NCBI RefSeq assembly: GCF_005154805.1
Contig: NZ_CP039727.1
Span: 1,423,501 to 1,487,500, forward strand
Length of the DNA stretch: 64,000 nt
Origin: Bacillus sp. S3
Lineage (GTDB): Bacteria; Bacillota; Bacilli; Bacillales; Cytobacillaceae
Direction of reading: 5' to 3'
The notes beneath the pieces were generated by a model. That model was not told the DNA's origin, did not search any database, and saw nothing but the letters and a program-made list of their open reading frames with translations. Position 1 is the stretch's first letter. The number at the start of each line of letters is the position of its first letter. A program made the translations under genes and the position numbers. This document shows positions 7,845-17,699 of this stretch, piece after piece.

Positions 7845-10800
7845 AGAAACAAACCAACTTAATCATCTATGCTTGTTTATTCATCCTATTTTTGACCAGT
7901 CCTTTTTGGTTATGGACGTTTCAGCCTTCCAAAAAATTAAACATGCTAATTGTAGATAAAACGGTGCCTACACAAACCTACCGTGAACATAAAGGGCTGG
8001 TTTGGGTATTAAACAATGAAAAATACTTTAAAAATGGAACAATCCCTTATTCGGCGAAACAAGATTATAAGGGGTTTGCACCTCAAAAAGGACAGAAATA
8101 TTCGATTAACCCCTTACCAAAGGATTTAAAACAGTATGATGTCATTTATTTAACCGACCAATATGGTGTATATAAAAAGGATTTTAATAGTAAGAATTCT
8201 TCTAGTAAACAGTCAGCTAAAATTTATGGCGGCCTTACATCCCAAGAGGTTAAGCAAATGGAAAAAGCACTTATAGAATCCAAGGAAAAAACGCTGATTG
8301 CGGAATTTAATACGTTTGCAAGCCCAACGACAGAGACGGCAAAGGCGGCTATCTCAAATTTACTAAATGTTGAATGGACAGGCTGGATCGGCCGATATTT
8401 TTCTGATCTTAACAGTCTTGAGGTACCAGAATGGGTAAAGGAAAAATATCTGGAGCAAAACAAGAAATGGACTTTTAATGGAGAAGGGTTTGTTTTTATA
8501 AGCAGAAATAATTACATAGTGGTAATTGGAAAAGAGGATGTGAAGGATGATGGACTTCTATTTCAATTAACAGATAGGGGAAAGAAGCATTTTACACGTG
8601 AAATGAAAGGAAAGTACCAGTATTGGTTTGATCTTATCACCCCAAGAGATAAGAATGAAGTTTTGGCATCATATACTCTGCCGGTTTCTGCGGACGCCAA
8701 AGAAAAGTTGAAAGGATACGGGATTCCCACACATTTTCCGGCAGTTATTTATCATAAGAATGTGAAATATTCTTCCTATTATTTCTCCGGGGATTATGCT
8801 GATGAAGCGGAAGTACCAGAAATTTATCAAACAAAGGGCTTTGATACGTGGAAAAGAACACTAGGTGCAAAGGATTCCTTTTATTGGCAAGCCTATGTAC
8901 CGCTGATGAAGGATATTTTAAAAAATGGACTGAAGCATGTCAAAACTCAAGAAAAGGTTGAAACAGTTGAAAAAAACGGTATTAAAACAAATAGTAAAAC
9001 TGGTAATTCTTATATCCAAATTCAAAGGAATGGAAAATGGGAGGACTTTTTAATCAAGGGAGTTAACATGGGGATTGGGAAGCCGGGGTATTTTCCCGGG
9101 GAAACAGCAATTACGAAAGAAGAGTATTTCCGCTGGTTCAAGCATATTGGAGCGATGAATGCTAATGCCCTCCGAATTTATACGCTTCACCCGCCGCAGT
9201 TTTACGAAGCATTTTATGAATACAATCAAATTGCGAAAAAGCCTTTATATTTGTTTCATGGGACTTGGGTAAATGAAGAAAATTTAATCCGGACACAGGA
9301 TGCATTTGCCAAAGTGAATGTGGATGATGCAAAGCTGGAAATTAAAAGTATGATTGATATCATCCACGGCAATGCCAATCTTACCAAACGTCCTGGACAT
9401 GCATCAGGAGTGTATCATTATGATATCTCCAAGTATGTACTTGGGATGATCATTGGAACGGAATGGGATCCGGCGATGGTGAAGAATACGAATGTACAGC
9501 ATGCAGGAATGCCCCCATTTAAAGGGGATTATTTTAAAACAAAGGATGGCAGTCCGTTTGAGGTTTGGCTTGCCGGCCTGATGGAATATGCTACAGCCTA
9601 CGAAGCAAAGCAATATAATTGGCAGCATTCATTGAGCTTTACGAATTGGGTAACAACCGATTTGTTGAACCATCCGGCGGAGCTGCTTGAGACTGAGGAT
9701 ATGGTTTCAATTGATCCTAATCATATACAAGCTGCCAGCTCCTTTCAAGCCGGGCTGTTTGCCTCTTATCATATTTACCCATACTACCCTGACTTTCTGA
9801 ATTACGAGCAAAATTATCTTGATTATGTCGATGCAAATGGTAAGAAAAACAATTATGCGGGTTACCTCCAGGAGCTCCGAGCGGTCCATAACATGCCTGT
9901 GTTGGTTGCCGAATTTGGTGTGCCATCATCAAGGGGGTTAACGCATAGAAATCCGTTTGGGATGAACCAAGGTTTTCATTCAGAAAAAGAACAGGGGCAA
10001 ATTGATCGTCATTTGTACCATTCGATTGTCTCAGAAGGGTATGCAGGAGGGCTTGTTTTTTCGTGGCAGGATGAATGGTTTAAGCGTACTTGGAATACGA
10101 TGGATTTAGATAATCCTGATCGCCGTCCCTTTTGGGATAATCAGCAAACAAATGAACAGCATTTTGGACTGCTTAGTTTTGAACCCGGCCAAAAATCATC
10201 GGGGATACTGGTGGACTGCACCGCAAATGACTGGGATATGGCAGGTGTAAAAATGGGCTATCGATCTCAAAATAATCAGGATCTTATAAAAGAACTTCGA
10301 ATCACATCTGACAGTGGATATTTATATTTTTTGCTTACCTATAATCGTCCGGTGGAACTGACAAACCAGGCTGTCTACTTATTGCTGGATACAATTGAGA
10401 ATCAAGGACAAATGACAATCCCCTTAAATGATCAAACAACCATTCAAACGGATTATGGAATTGATTTTTTCATCAAATTGGCAGGGCAAACGGATTCCAG
10501 AATAATGGTTGATAGTTATTATGATTCATTCTATTTCATGTATGCGAAACGCTTACACATGATTCCTGAAGTGCCTTATGCATCGCAAAAGAATAATGGC
10601 GTGTTTCATCCCATCCGGCTGGCTCTTAATAAAAAACTAACAGACCCCGTCACCAAAACAGCGATCCCCTTTCAGGATTATGAAACAGGACTATTAAGGT
10701 TCGGGAATGCCAATCCAGAAAGTGAAACTTTCGATTCATTAACTGATCTAAGTATGAGCAGCGATAAAAAGGTCATTGAGGGTAGAATTCCGTGGCTCCT

Positions 10801-11083
10801 GATGAATTTTAAGGATCCGAGCTTAAAGGAAGTAATGGATGATTTGTGGAAAAGTGGGTTATCAACTGGAGTGGAAACGAAAGGAATTCAGCTGGCCGTT
10901 GTCATGACAGAAGCCGGTAAGGTTCAACAAACATTTCCAAAAACAGTAAATGGTCGGCTCCAAAAGAAAAATGTTTATTTATTTAACTGGAAAAACTGGG
11001 ATCATCCAATATTCCATGAACGATTAAAGGAATCATATGAAATCATGGCAGAGACATTCCGGACAACCGATTTGAAGGAATAA
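7841..11083 (+). CDS. Large membrane-anchored glycoside-hydrolase-like protein
   Basis: A 1080-residue protein starting at ATG 7841 (GGTGTATCAG upstream, overlapping the previous stop by four bases). An N-terminal helix (about 8-26) anchors or exports it. From about residue 400 there is a TIM-barrel of glycoside hydrolase type, beginning KGVNMGIG and containing NALRIYTLHPP. Two candidate catalytic acids are Glu541 in GTEWDP and Glu691 in VAEFGVP, spaced like the acid/base and nucleophile of clan A hydrolases. Residues about 790-1010 resemble a CBM9/DOMON-like sugar-binding beta domain. With the synthase upstream, it probably trims, transfers or exports the polymer outside the membrane. The exact family is not recognised. 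Confidence 0.72.
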   Translation: MKKQTNLIIYACLFILFLTSPFWLWTFQPSKKLNMLIVDKTVPTQTYREHKGLVWVLNNEKYFKNGTIPYSAKQDYKGFAPQKGQKYSINPLPKDLKQYDVIYLTDQYGVYKKDFNSKNSSSKQSAKIYGGLTSQEVKQMEKALIESKEKTLIAEFNTFASPTTETAKAAISNLLNVEWTGWIGRYFSDLNSLEVPEWVKEKYLEQNKKWTFNGEGFVFISRNNYIVVIGKEDVKDDGLLFQLTDRGKKHFTREMKGKYQYWFDLITPRDKNEVLASYTLPVSADAKEKLKGYGIPTHFPAVIYHKNVKYSSYYFSGDYADEAEVPEIYQTKGFDTWKRTLGAKDSFYWQAYVPLMKDILKNGLKHVKTQEKVETVEKNGIKTNSKTGNSYIQIQRNGKWEDFLIKGVNMGIGKPGYFPGETAITKEEYFRWFKHIGAMNANALRIYTLHPPQFYEAFYEYNQIAKKPLYLFHGTWVNEENLIRTQDAFAKVNVDDAKLEIKSMIDIIHGNANLTKRPGHASGVYHYDISKYVLGMIIGTEWDPAMVKNTNVQHAGMPPFKGDYFKTKDGSPFEVWLAGLMEYATAYEAKQYNWQHSLSFTNWVTTDLLNHPAELLETEDMVSIDPNHIQAASSFQAGLFASYHIYPYYPDFLNYEQNYLDYVDANGKKNNYAGYLQELRAVHNMPVLVAEFGVPSSRGLTHRNPFGMNQGFHSEKEQGQIDRHLYHSIVSEGYAGGLVFSWQDEWFKRTWNTMDLDNPDRRPFWDNQQTNEQHFGLLSFEPGQKSSGILVDCTANDWDMAGVKMGYRSQNNQDLIKELRITSDSGYLYFLLTYNRPVELTNQAVYLLLDTIENQGQMTIPLNDQTTIQTDYGIDFFIKLAGQTDSRIMVDSYYDSFYFMYAKRLHMIPEVPYASQKNNGVFHPIRLALNKKLTDPVTKTAIPFQDYETGLLRFGNANPESETFDSLTDLSMSSDKKVIEGRIPWLLMNFKDPSLKEVMDDLWKSGLSTGVETKGIQLAVVMTEAGKVQQTFPKTVNGRLQKKNVYLFNWKNWDHPIFHERLKESYEIMAETFRTTDLKE

Positions 11084-11100
11084 AGGAAGTATGATAAAAA

Positions 11101-11174
11101 ACAAACCACCAGCCTGTGAACTGGTGGTTTGTCATTATGAAAGAGAAAAACCAGAGAAATGAGTTCCCTGGTTT
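11101..11174 (-). terminator. Two hairpins between the glycosidase gene and pit
   Basis: A perfect 12-bp stem ACAAACCACCAG / CTGGTGGTTTGT (11101-11132) is followed on the minus strand by a T-run, and a second stem AAACCAG / CTGGTTT (11148-11174) is also followed by a minus-strand T-run. They lie between convergent genes and can end both transcripts, with the T-runs favouring pit. Confidence 0.75.
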
Positions 11175-11179
11175 AGTAT

Positions 11180-12181
11180 TTAAAAGATTAGATTCAAAAC
11201 AAAATAACAAATGGCTGCTAGTAATGCAGTGATGGGAAGAGTAATAACCCATGTAATCAGCATGCGTTGGGCCGTACCCCACTTGACTCCTTTAAGACGG
11301 TGTGCAGATCCAACACCAAGTATTCCGGAAGAAATAACATGTGTTGTACTTACTGGAAGGTGAATTAAGCTTGCTCCGAAAATAATCCCGGCACCTGTTA
11401 AATCTGCCGCAACACCATTGATCGGACGGATCTTCATAATTTTTCCGCCAACCGTTTTAATGATTTTCCATCCGCCCACGGAAGTACCTAACCCCATTGC
11501 TAATGCACAGGAAAACTGAACCCAAAATGGCACATCTGCATTATGGGGAAGATATTCACTGGCAATTAAAGCCATGGTGATAATCCCCATTGATTTCTGG
11601 GCATCGTTTGTTCCGTGTGAATAAGATTGTAATGCAGCAGTAGCGATCTGGATATAACGGAAATTTCGATTTGTTTTTGCTAAATTGAAATTCTTAAATA
11701 CCACTTTGAAAATACTGTAAACGATGTATCCAACTACAAACGCTAAAATTGGTGAAAGAATAAGGGCTTCAAGAATTTTTATAAATCCGGCGTAGTTAAG
11801 TACACCTAAACCTTTAGAAGCAACTGCTGCTCCGGCGATCGATCCGATAAGGGCATGGGAAGAACTGCTCGGAATCCCGAAATACCAGGTAATTAAATTC
11901 CATGCAACCGCCGCAATTAAGGCAGCCAGAATTACAACTGATCCGTTGGTAAGATTAAAGGGATCAACAATATCCTTTGAGATTGTTTTGGCAACCCCTG
12001 TAAACGTCATCGCACCGACAAAGTTCATGATAGCAGCTAAAAGAATTGCCTGACGCGGTCTTAATGCTTTTGTTGACACTGATGTTGCGATTGCATTTGC
12101 CGTATCATGGAAACCATTAATAAAGTCAAATGCAAGGGCACAAATAACAATTAATATCGTTAGTATTAATAGAATGCTCAT
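11180..12181 (-). CDS. pit: Low-affinity inorganic phosphate transporter, PiT family
   Basis: A 333-residue polytopic membrane protein. Both halves carry the PiT signature: DFINGFHDTANAIATS near the N-terminus and SHGTNDAQKSMG in the second half, with about ten hydrophobic segments. PiT proteins carry metal-phosphate complexes using proton or sodium gradients. The start ATG at 12181 is 11 bases after the DUF47 gene stop, so the two are cotranscribed, as in B. subtilis ykaA-pit. Confidence 0.92.
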   Translation of the reverse strand: MSILLILTILIVICALAFDFINGFHDTANAIATSVSTKALRPRQAILLAAIMNFVGAMTFTGVAKTISKDIVDPFNLTNGSVVILAALIAAVAWNLITWYFGIPSSSSHALIGSIAGAAVASKGLGVLNYAGFIKILEALILSPILAFVVGYIVYSIFKVVFKNFNLAKTNRNFRYIQIATAALQSYSHGTNDAQKSMGIITMALIASEYLPHNADVPFWVQFSCALAMGLGTSVGGWKIIKTVGGKIMKIRPINGVAADLTGAGIIFGASLIHLPVSTTHVISSGILGVGSAHRLKGVKWGTAQRMLITWVITLPITALLAAICYFVLNLIF

Positions 12182-12192
12182 ATATTTGCTCC

Positions 12193-12810
12193 TTAGGCAT
12201 TTTTCATGATAATGGTTTCAAGAGTATTTGCGACAGTTTGGCAATAGTCAGCAATATCCTCTAAATTTTCATATATTTCCTTATATTGAATGATCCGGAT
12301 TGGATCTTTTTCAACTGTAAATAAATTCTTAATAGATTGGCGTAAAATGTTATCACAATTTGATTCGTAATCCTTAATTTTAATGGCATGTTCTCTTATT
12401 TGCTGCAGCTTTTTATTTGATAATAGTTCAATTGCTTTTTCGATTTCATGGACACTTCCTTGAATTGCGGCAACAAACTGCTTCATAAAATCATCCGCTT
12501 GGGTAATCGAATACATTTCAAATAATGCCGAAGTAGCTTCCAGGCCATCTAAAACATCATCCATGCTCATTGCAAGGTGCAGGATATCTTCCCGTTCAAT
12601 CGGTGTGATGAAGGCATCATTTAGTTCTTTTATCACTTCATGAACGTAAGAATCTCCCTGTGTTTCATATTCTTTCATTTTCTCTGAAAAAATTTTCAAG
12701 TCACTAATGTTTTTTAATTTGTATTCAGTAAAGAAATCTGTTCCTTCATTTAAATTTCCGGAAATTTTACTTAAAAGTGCCGAGAATTTATCCACTTTTT
12801 TAAATGCCAT
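12193..12810 (-). CDS. DUF47 (PhoU-like) partner of the phosphate transporter
   Basis: A 205-residue all-helical cytoplasmic protein related to PhoU and to B. subtilis YkaA. It contains the charged metal-binding-type segments typical of the family (EYETQGD, DYESNCDNI). I chose ATG 12810 (MAFKKVDKFS), which has GGGGGT upstream and matches the family length, over an in-frame ATG eight codons earlier. DUF47 proteins are almost always encoded next to a Pit transporter and are thought to control its activity. Confidence 0.88.
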   Translation of the reverse strand: MAFKKVDKFSALLSKISGNLNEGTDFFTEYKLKNISDLKIFSEKMKEYETQGDSYVHEVIKELNDAFITPIEREDILHLAMSMDDVLDGLEATSALFEMYSITQADDFMKQFVAAIQGSVHEIEKAIELLSNKKLQQIREHAIKIKDYESNCDNILRQSIKNLFTVEKDPIRIIQYKEIYENLEDIADYCQTVANTLETIIMKNA

Positions 12811-13149
12811 TGATTTTACCCCCATTTTTTTCATCCAAAGTTGTGAATCAACTCAATAATTTTATATGAAAAATGTCGAAAAAAGATATAAATCTTAACG
12901 AAATTTACAAAAACTTAACATTAGAATTTTCAGAAAACTATTTTTCGTTCCAATTACTGTTTTACTTTGGCCTAGAATAAAGAATTTATGTAAACTTAAA
13001 GCTTTTTTTGATATTTTATGCCCGAAAAGGAGTATTAAAAAAAAATAAGGGTACTTTATAGATACAGGCAGCAAGAAAATGCACTTTCCACTACTGCCTG
13101 AGGAAATGCTAATGAATGAATGATGAATACTAAAAAGGAGTGTTCTAAA
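12811..13149. promoter_or_regulatory. Intergenic region with Pho-box-like hexamers and a short hairpin
   Basis: No convincing gene is present. Three hexamers resembling PhoP sites lie at 12895-12900 (TTAACG), 12904-12909 (TTTACA) and 12915-12920 (TTAACA); the last two have the 11-base period typical of PhoP arrays. They are on the strand opposite to the DUF47-pit operon. Nearer the right end, CAGGCAG (13064-13070) and CTGCCTG (13093-13099) can form a hairpin in the leader of the YeaQ-like gene. Both assignments are tentative. Confidence 0.35.
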
Positions 13150-13404
13150 ATGAGCTTCATTTGGGCATTAATTGTAGGTGGAATTATAGGCTGGTTAGCA
13201 GGTCTTATTGTTGGAAGGAATATACCTGGTGGCATTATTGGTAATATCATTGCTGGTTTTGTTGGCGCATGGCTCGGTACAGCTGTTTTAGGTAATTGGG
13301 GGCCGCATGTGGCCGATTTTGCTATTATACCAGCAATCATTGGTGCAGCCGTATTGGTTCTTCTGCTAAGCTTCATCATGCGAGCCTTTAGAAAAGCAGA
13401 CTAA
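13150..13404 (+). CDS. GlsB/YeaQ/YmgE-family stress membrane protein
   Basis: An 84-residue very hydrophobic protein with three predicted helices and glycine-rich motifs (GGIIGWLAGLIVGR, GGIIGNIIAGFVGAWLG), diagnostic for the transglycosylase-associated GlsB/YeaQ family. The ATG at 13150 follows AAGGAGTG; an upstream in-frame ATG at 13120 lacks one. Relatives are induced by general stress in many bacteria. No clear sigma-B promoter was found, so regulation is not settled. Confidence 0.85.
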   Translation: MSFIWALIVGGIIGWLAGLIVGRNIPGGIIGNIIAGFVGAWLGTAVLGNWGPHVADFAIIPAIIGAAVLVLLLSFIMRAFRKAD

Positions 13405-13430
13405 ATCGTGTAAATAAAATCTTGGATGTA

Positions 13431-13456
13431 AAAAGCCTCCGTTTCGGGAGGCTTTT
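13431..13456. terminator. Bidirectional terminator
   Basis: Stem AAAAGCCTCC / GGAGGCTTTT with a six-base loop, T-rich on both strands, between the convergent YeaQ-like and pseudouridine synthase genes. Confidence 0.85.
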
Positions 13457-13470
13457 CCAATGGTCAGAAG

Positions 13471-14394
13471 TTATATTGAATTAACGTCAATTTTGTTAAA
13501 AACACCTAATAGATCGTTAAAAGGCGCATGACATACAATACTTTCTTTCGTCATGGGATGAATAAATTCCAGTTTGGCGGCATGCAGGGCCTGTCTATTG
13601 ACCACTGGCTGTCCGCCATATAATGTATCTCCAATGATTGGATGCCCGAAATGGCTTAAATGGACCCTAATTTGATGAGTTCTTCCCGTTTCAAGCCAGC
13701 ATTTTACATATGAGAGCTCCTTCTTTTTATCTTCCATTATCACCTGATAATGGGTTAAGGCATCTTGGCCGGTTGGTGAAACTCTTCTTTTTGTTGCATG
13801 GTGCCGGTCCCGGCCAATTGGCTGATGGATTGTTCCTTTTTTTCGCTTGAAACATCCATGGACTGCGGCAATATAGGTCCGTTTGATTTCGCGTCTCTCA
13901 AGCATCTTGTCTAAAATAGCTCCTGCCAACGCATGCTTTGTAAATAAAATCGCCCCAGATGTATCCCGGTCTAAGCGGTGAATGTGACGTATATTTCGAT
14001 ATTCTCCTTTGGATTGTAAATAAAAAGCTGCAGCATTAAGTAGTGTATTGCTCTCAGTCAAAGGGTCATTTGGATGCGTATTCATAAATGGCGGTTTATT
14101 AATCACTATAACGTGATCATCTTCAAACAGGATGTCAATGTCATGGAAATTTGGGGTAACCGGGAGTGTTTCTTCTTCAAATAGCTTAACTTGCAGCTGA
14201 ACCCCAGCTGTGAGGGGCAAATTCCAATTAACACGACTGCTTTCTGCCAGAACCTTGTCCTCCATCCGGAATTGATGAATCATCTTTTTAGGGGCTTCCC
14301 AAACAGAACGAAATATCTCATCAATCGATTTTCCTTCCCACTCTATAGGGACAATTATGTGAAACCATTCACCTTTACGTACTGTTTTTAACAT
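13471..14394 (-). CDS. RluA-family pseudouridine synthase (YhcT-like)
   Basis: A 307-residue RNA-modifying enzyme with an N-terminal S4-like region and the RluA catalytic motif HRLDRDTSG, whose aspartate attacks the target uridine. The C-terminal half has the conserved LETGRTHQIRVH. ATG 14394 is preceded by AGAAGGAG, so it is preferred over the longer frame from 14412. Adjacency to a YhcU-like gene repeats the B. subtilis yhcT-yhcU order. The RNA target, rRNA or tRNA, cannot be told. Confidence 0.9.
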   Translation of the reverse strand: MLKTVRKGEWFHIIVPIEWEGKSIDEIFRSVWEAPKKMIHQFRMEDKVLAESSRVNWNLPLTAGVQLQVKLFEEETLPVTPNFHDIDILFEDDHVIVINKPPFMNTHPNDPLTESNTLLNAAAFYLQSKGEYRNIRHIHRLDRDTSGAILFTKHALAGAILDKMLERREIKRTYIAAVHGCFKRKKGTIHQPIGRDRHHATKRRVSPTGQDALTHYQVIMEDKKKELSYVKCWLETGRTHQIRVHLSHFGHPIIGDTLYGGQPVVNRQALHAAKLEFIHPMTKESIVCHAPFNDLLGVFNKIDVNSI

Positions 14395-14505
14395 AATTAC
14401 TCCTTCTGTCATCCACTAATTACCACCGTAAATTTCCCGGTAGTTATGGTATTCTTATGATATAAAATTCGTCAGAAAAAAGCGATGGCAAAGGTGGGTT
14501 TTTAA

Positions 14506-14892
14506 GTGAAAATAGTGTTTGCCTCGACACCAAGTCAGGAACAAGAAATTAATGGACTGGTGAGGTATATTTATTCTAATATTTTTCCGGTCTATTTTAA
14601 CGATGAGGATATCTGTGAATTTGAACAGTTAAAGGTGTTGCGATCTTCTGAGGATTATAGCACATTAAAAGATGCATTTCAGGTGATGACCTGTATGCAA
14701 ACATTAATATCGATTCTTGAGTCTGCACAACTGGATGATCAGTACGAAGCAGTATTTAACAAAAATGCTGCCACACTGAAGGAATTTGGGGTGTTTTTTC
14801 CGTTTCAATTTGAACAATTTGCAGAGGCAAAAAGGTTGAAAAACACAATTCTCAGTGTATACACAAAGGCAGATAATGAACTGATAATATAG
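14506..14892 (+). CDS. YhcU-like DUF5365 protein
   Basis: A 128-residue cytoplasmic protein starting at GTG 14506, with AAGGTGGG upstream. It lacks signal peptide, membrane segments or recognisable catalytic motif and is rich in acidic and aromatic residues. Length and position beside the YhcT-like pseudouridine synthase match B. subtilis YhcU, a protein of unknown function. It is followed by a terminator, so it is a single-gene transcript. Confidence 0.7.
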   Translation: MKIVFASTPSQEQEINGLVRYIYSNIFPVYFNDEDICEFEQLKVLRSSEDYSTLKDAFQVMTCMQTLISILESAQLDDQYEAVFNKNAATLKEFGVFFPFQFEQFAEAKRLKNTILSVYTKADNELII

Positions 14893-14901
14893 GAAAAAAG
14901 G

Positions 14902-14930
14902 AAAGCCTGTTTTTTTTCAGGCTTTTTTCT
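14902..14930 (+). terminator. Terminator after the YhcU-like gene
   Basis: Stem AAAGCCTG / CAGGCTTT with an eight-T loop followed by TTT. Confidence 0.85.
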
Positions 14931-15093
14931 ATTTTTTACTCTTAAAGGATGGAAATATATTGTATGATAGAATGTGATTGTATTCACTTACATTCTGCAG
15001 AAATTGTCGGCTTTTTTCGCGTGATTTTAGCAGGAGTAACTATTTAGAACTTAGAAACAATACATAGTAGACAGAAATTGGAGGGGACACCTT

Positions 15094-16836
15094 ATGGATT
15101 GGAAGTTAATTGCAAAAAGTTGGATTGATTTCGATGGACTGGATTTGGAATTAAAAGAACAATTATCGGAATTAATGAGGGATGAGAAGCACCTAGAAGA
15201 GTCCTTTTACAAAAATTTAGAGTTTGGTACAGGCGGAATGCGTGGAGAAATTGGTGTTGGAACAAACAGAATGAATATCTACACCGTTCGTAAAGCTTCG
15301 GCAGGTCTGGCTGCTTACATAGAACAATATGGCAAGGAAGCGAAAGATCGTGGTGTTGTCATTGCCTATGATTCACGTCATAAATCTCCCGAATTCGCAT
15401 TGGAGGCTGCTAAAACTCTTGCGACGAAGGGGATTCAAACATATGTCTTTGATGAACTTAGACCAACACCGGAACTCTCTTTTGCCTTAAGGCACCTAAA
15501 CGCCTTTTCCGGAATTGTCGTGACCGCAAGTCATAATCCGCCGGAATATAACGGGTATAAGGTATATGGTTCAGATGGCGGTCAACTTCCTCCTGAGGCT
15601 GCGGATTTGGTTATTTCAAAAGTAAACGAAATTGAAAATGAATTATTAATTGAGGTCGACAGTGAAGAACATTTAAGGGAATTAGGGTTAATTAAAACCA
15701 TTGGATCAGAAATTGACCAAGTTTATATTGAAAATCTAAAAACTATTTCAGTAAATCCCGGTCTTGCGGCTAAAACGGATATTAACATTGTTTTTACACC
15801 GCTGCATGGAACGGCCAATAAACCCGTTCGGGCGGCACTTGCTGCATTAGGGTACCAAAATGTAACGGTGGTAAAGGAACAGGAACAGCCGGATCCGGAA
15901 TTTTCTACTGTGAAGAGTCCAAATCCGGAAGAGCATGCTGCCTTTGAACTAGCCATACGCGATGGTAAAAAAGTGGGAGCTGACATTTTAATTGCAACAG
16001 ACCCAGATGCCGATCGCTTAGGAATTGCTGTTTTAAATCATGAAGGTGAATATGTTGTTCTTACAGGCAACCAAACTGGTGCTTTATTACTTGATTATCT
16101 CCTATCTCAGAAAAAGGAGAAAGGCATACTGCCGCAAAATGGAGTTGTATTAAAAACAATCGTAACATCTGAATTAGGGCGGAAAATTGCTTCAGCTTTC
16201 CAATTAGAAACGATTGATGTATTAACCGGATTTAAGTTTATTGCTGAAAAAATTAAGCAATATGAAGAATCAGGTGAGCGGACTTTCCTATTTGGTTATG
16301 AAGAGTCCTACGGTTATTTAATTGGCGACTTTGCCCGTGATAAAGATGCAGTGCAAGCGGCTTTATTAGCGGCAGAAGTCTGCGCATATTATAAAAAACA
16401 GGGCATGACCCTTTATGATGGAATGCTGCAAGTATTTGAAAAGTATGGTTTTTACCAAGAAGGTCTTCGTTCCTTAACATTAAAAGGCAAAGAAGGAGCG
16501 GAAATGATTCAGCTTCTTTTGGCCTCTTTTAGAAATGAGCCGTTGGTAAAGCTTGGGGAAGTAAAAACGACTGCAACAGAAGATTATTTAACAAGAATTC
16601 GGGTAACACAAAACGGGGAAGAAAAAATTGAGTTACCAAAATCAAATGTCTTAAAATATATTTTTGAAGATGGCTCATGGGTTTGTTTAAGACCATCGGG
16701 AACGGAACCAAAAGTAAAATTCTACTTTGGGGTTAATAGTGAAAGTCTTGCAAAAAGTAAAGAGAAGCTTGTATCTATTGAAAAGGCCTTTATGGGGCTC
16801 GTTGATCAGAAAGTGAAAATGGTTCAGGAAAAATAG
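15094..16836 (+). CDS. pgcA: Alpha-phosphoglucomutase / phospho-sugar mutase
   Basis: A 580-residue enzyme of the alpha-D-phosphohexomutase family, interconverting glucose 6-phosphate and glucose 1-phosphate. The phosphoserine loop TASHNP has its serine at about residue 146, the metal-binding loop DPDADRLG begins at about 303, the sugar-binding GYEESYG motif is present, and the phosphate-binding RPSGTEPK begins at about 533. Length equals B. subtilis PgcA (YhxB). A strong GGAGGGG lies upstream. In Bacillus the product feeds UDP-glucose synthesis for teichoic acid glucosylation and glycolipid anchors. Confidence 0.94.
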   Translation: MDWKLIAKSWIDFDGLDLELKEQLSELMRDEKHLEESFYKNLEFGTGGMRGEIGVGTNRMNIYTVRKASAGLAAYIEQYGKEAKDRGVVIAYDSRHKSPEFALEAAKTLATKGIQTYVFDELRPTPELSFALRHLNAFSGIVVTASHNPPEYNGYKVYGSDGGQLPPEAADLVISKVNEIENELLIEVDSEEHLRELGLIKTIGSEIDQVYIENLKTISVNPGLAAKTDINIVFTPLHGTANKPVRAALAALGYQNVTVVKEQEQPDPEFSTVKSPNPEEHAAFELAIRDGKKVGADILIATDPDADRLGIAVLNHEGEYVVLTGNQTGALLLDYLLSQKKEKGILPQNGVVLKTIVTSELGRKIASAFQLETIDVLTGFKFIAEKIKQYEESGERTFLFGYEESYGYLIGDFARDKDAVQAALLAAEVCAYYKKQGMTLYDGMLQVFEKYGFYQEGLRSLTLKGKEGAEMIQLLLASFRNEPLVKLGEVKTTATEDYLTRIRVTQNGEEKIELPKSNVLKYIFEDGSWVCLRPSGTEPKVKFYFGVNSESLAKSKEKLVSIEKAFMGLVDQKVKMVQEK

Positions 16837-16880
16837 CCTTGAAAACATATTAGTATGTCATCACGAAGGAGCGGAAGAAT

Positions 16881-17603
16881 ATGTTAAATGAACAAACTGC
16901 TATAGTCACGGGCGCATCTCGTGGTATTGGGAGAGAAATCGCCATTAAACTGGCTGAACAAGGAATGAAAGTAACAATCGTAGGCAGTTCATCACAAGTA
17001 TCAGAAACGGCAGATGAATTAAAGAAGATGGGATACGCTAATATTCTCCCTGTTCAAGCAGACGTTTCGAAAGAAGAGGACATGCAGGAAGTCGTTAAGA
17101 AAACGATTGAAGCATACGGTAAAGTCGATGTTCTTGTAAATAATGCAGGTGTCGGTTTCTTTAAATTAACAGAAGACGTCACGGTAGAAGAGTGGAGAAA
17201 GGTATTTGAGGTGAATGTCCAAGGGGTGTTCTTGGCTACGAAGGCCGTCCTTCCACATATGAAGGAGCGGAAGACAGGAACGATTATTACCATTTCCTCC
17301 GATGTTGCCCGTTATACGATTCCGAATGGTGCTGCGTATACCGCCACTAAATATGCGGTTCAAGGTTTTTCCGGCTCAGTCGCCCAGGAGGTACGTGAAT
17401 ATGGAATTCGCGTCGGCACGATCAATCCTGGCATGGTCGATACGTATTTTGCCGAATCAACTCAAGGCTTACCGGAGAAAAAGGATTGGCTGAAGGTCGA
17501 GGACATCGCAAATGCAGTTGTATATATGGCATCGGCACCAAAGCATATGCTGATCGATGAAATCGTCTTACATCCCTTCGTACAACAATATCCTATTGCA
17601 TAA
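16881..17603 (+). CDS. Short-chain dehydrogenase/reductase (FabG-like)
   Basis: A 240-residue classical SDR with the cofactor motif TGASRGIG at residues 8-15, NNAG in the centre, a serine in ITISSD and the catalytic pair in YTATK. The TGASRGIG followed by a V-G-S segment suggests NADPH preference. It is preceded by GAAGGAGCGG. It sits after pgcA with only 44 bases between and before a terminator. The substrate is not known; the 3-ketoacyl-ACP reductase label would be only a best match. Confidence 0.85.
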   Translation: MLNEQTAIVTGASRGIGREIAIKLAEQGMKVTIVGSSSQVSETADELKKMGYANILPVQADVSKEEDMQEVVKKTIEAYGKVDVLVNNAGVGFFKLTEDVTVEEWRKVFEVNVQGVFLATKAVLPHMKERKTGTIITISSDVARYTIPNGAAYTATKYAVQGFSGSVAQEVREYGIRVGTINPGMVDTYFAESTQGLPEKKDWLKVEDIANAVVYMASAPKHMLIDEIVLHPFVQQYPIA

Positions 17604-17605
17604 GA

Positions 17606-17636
17606 AAAACGGCTTCCAATCTGGAAGCCGTTTTTT
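17606..17636 (+). terminator. Bidirectional terminator
   Basis: Perfect 12-bp stem AAAACGGCTTCC / GGAAGCCGTTTT with a five-base loop, followed by TT. Confidence 0.88.
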
Positions 17637-17699
17637 GGTGGAATTCTTTGGCCCGGTTGGTAAAATATTTCTCAACAAAATCGGTATCTGCTTGTATTT

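Noticed and set aside
13040..13060. Sigma-B promoter before the YeaQ-like gene
   Set aside because: GGGTAC at 13049 resembles a -10, but no GTTT-type -35 lies at the right distance.
13056..13379. 107-codon frame antisense to the YeaQ-like gene
   Set aside because: Shadow of a glycine-rich membrane protein; no RBS.
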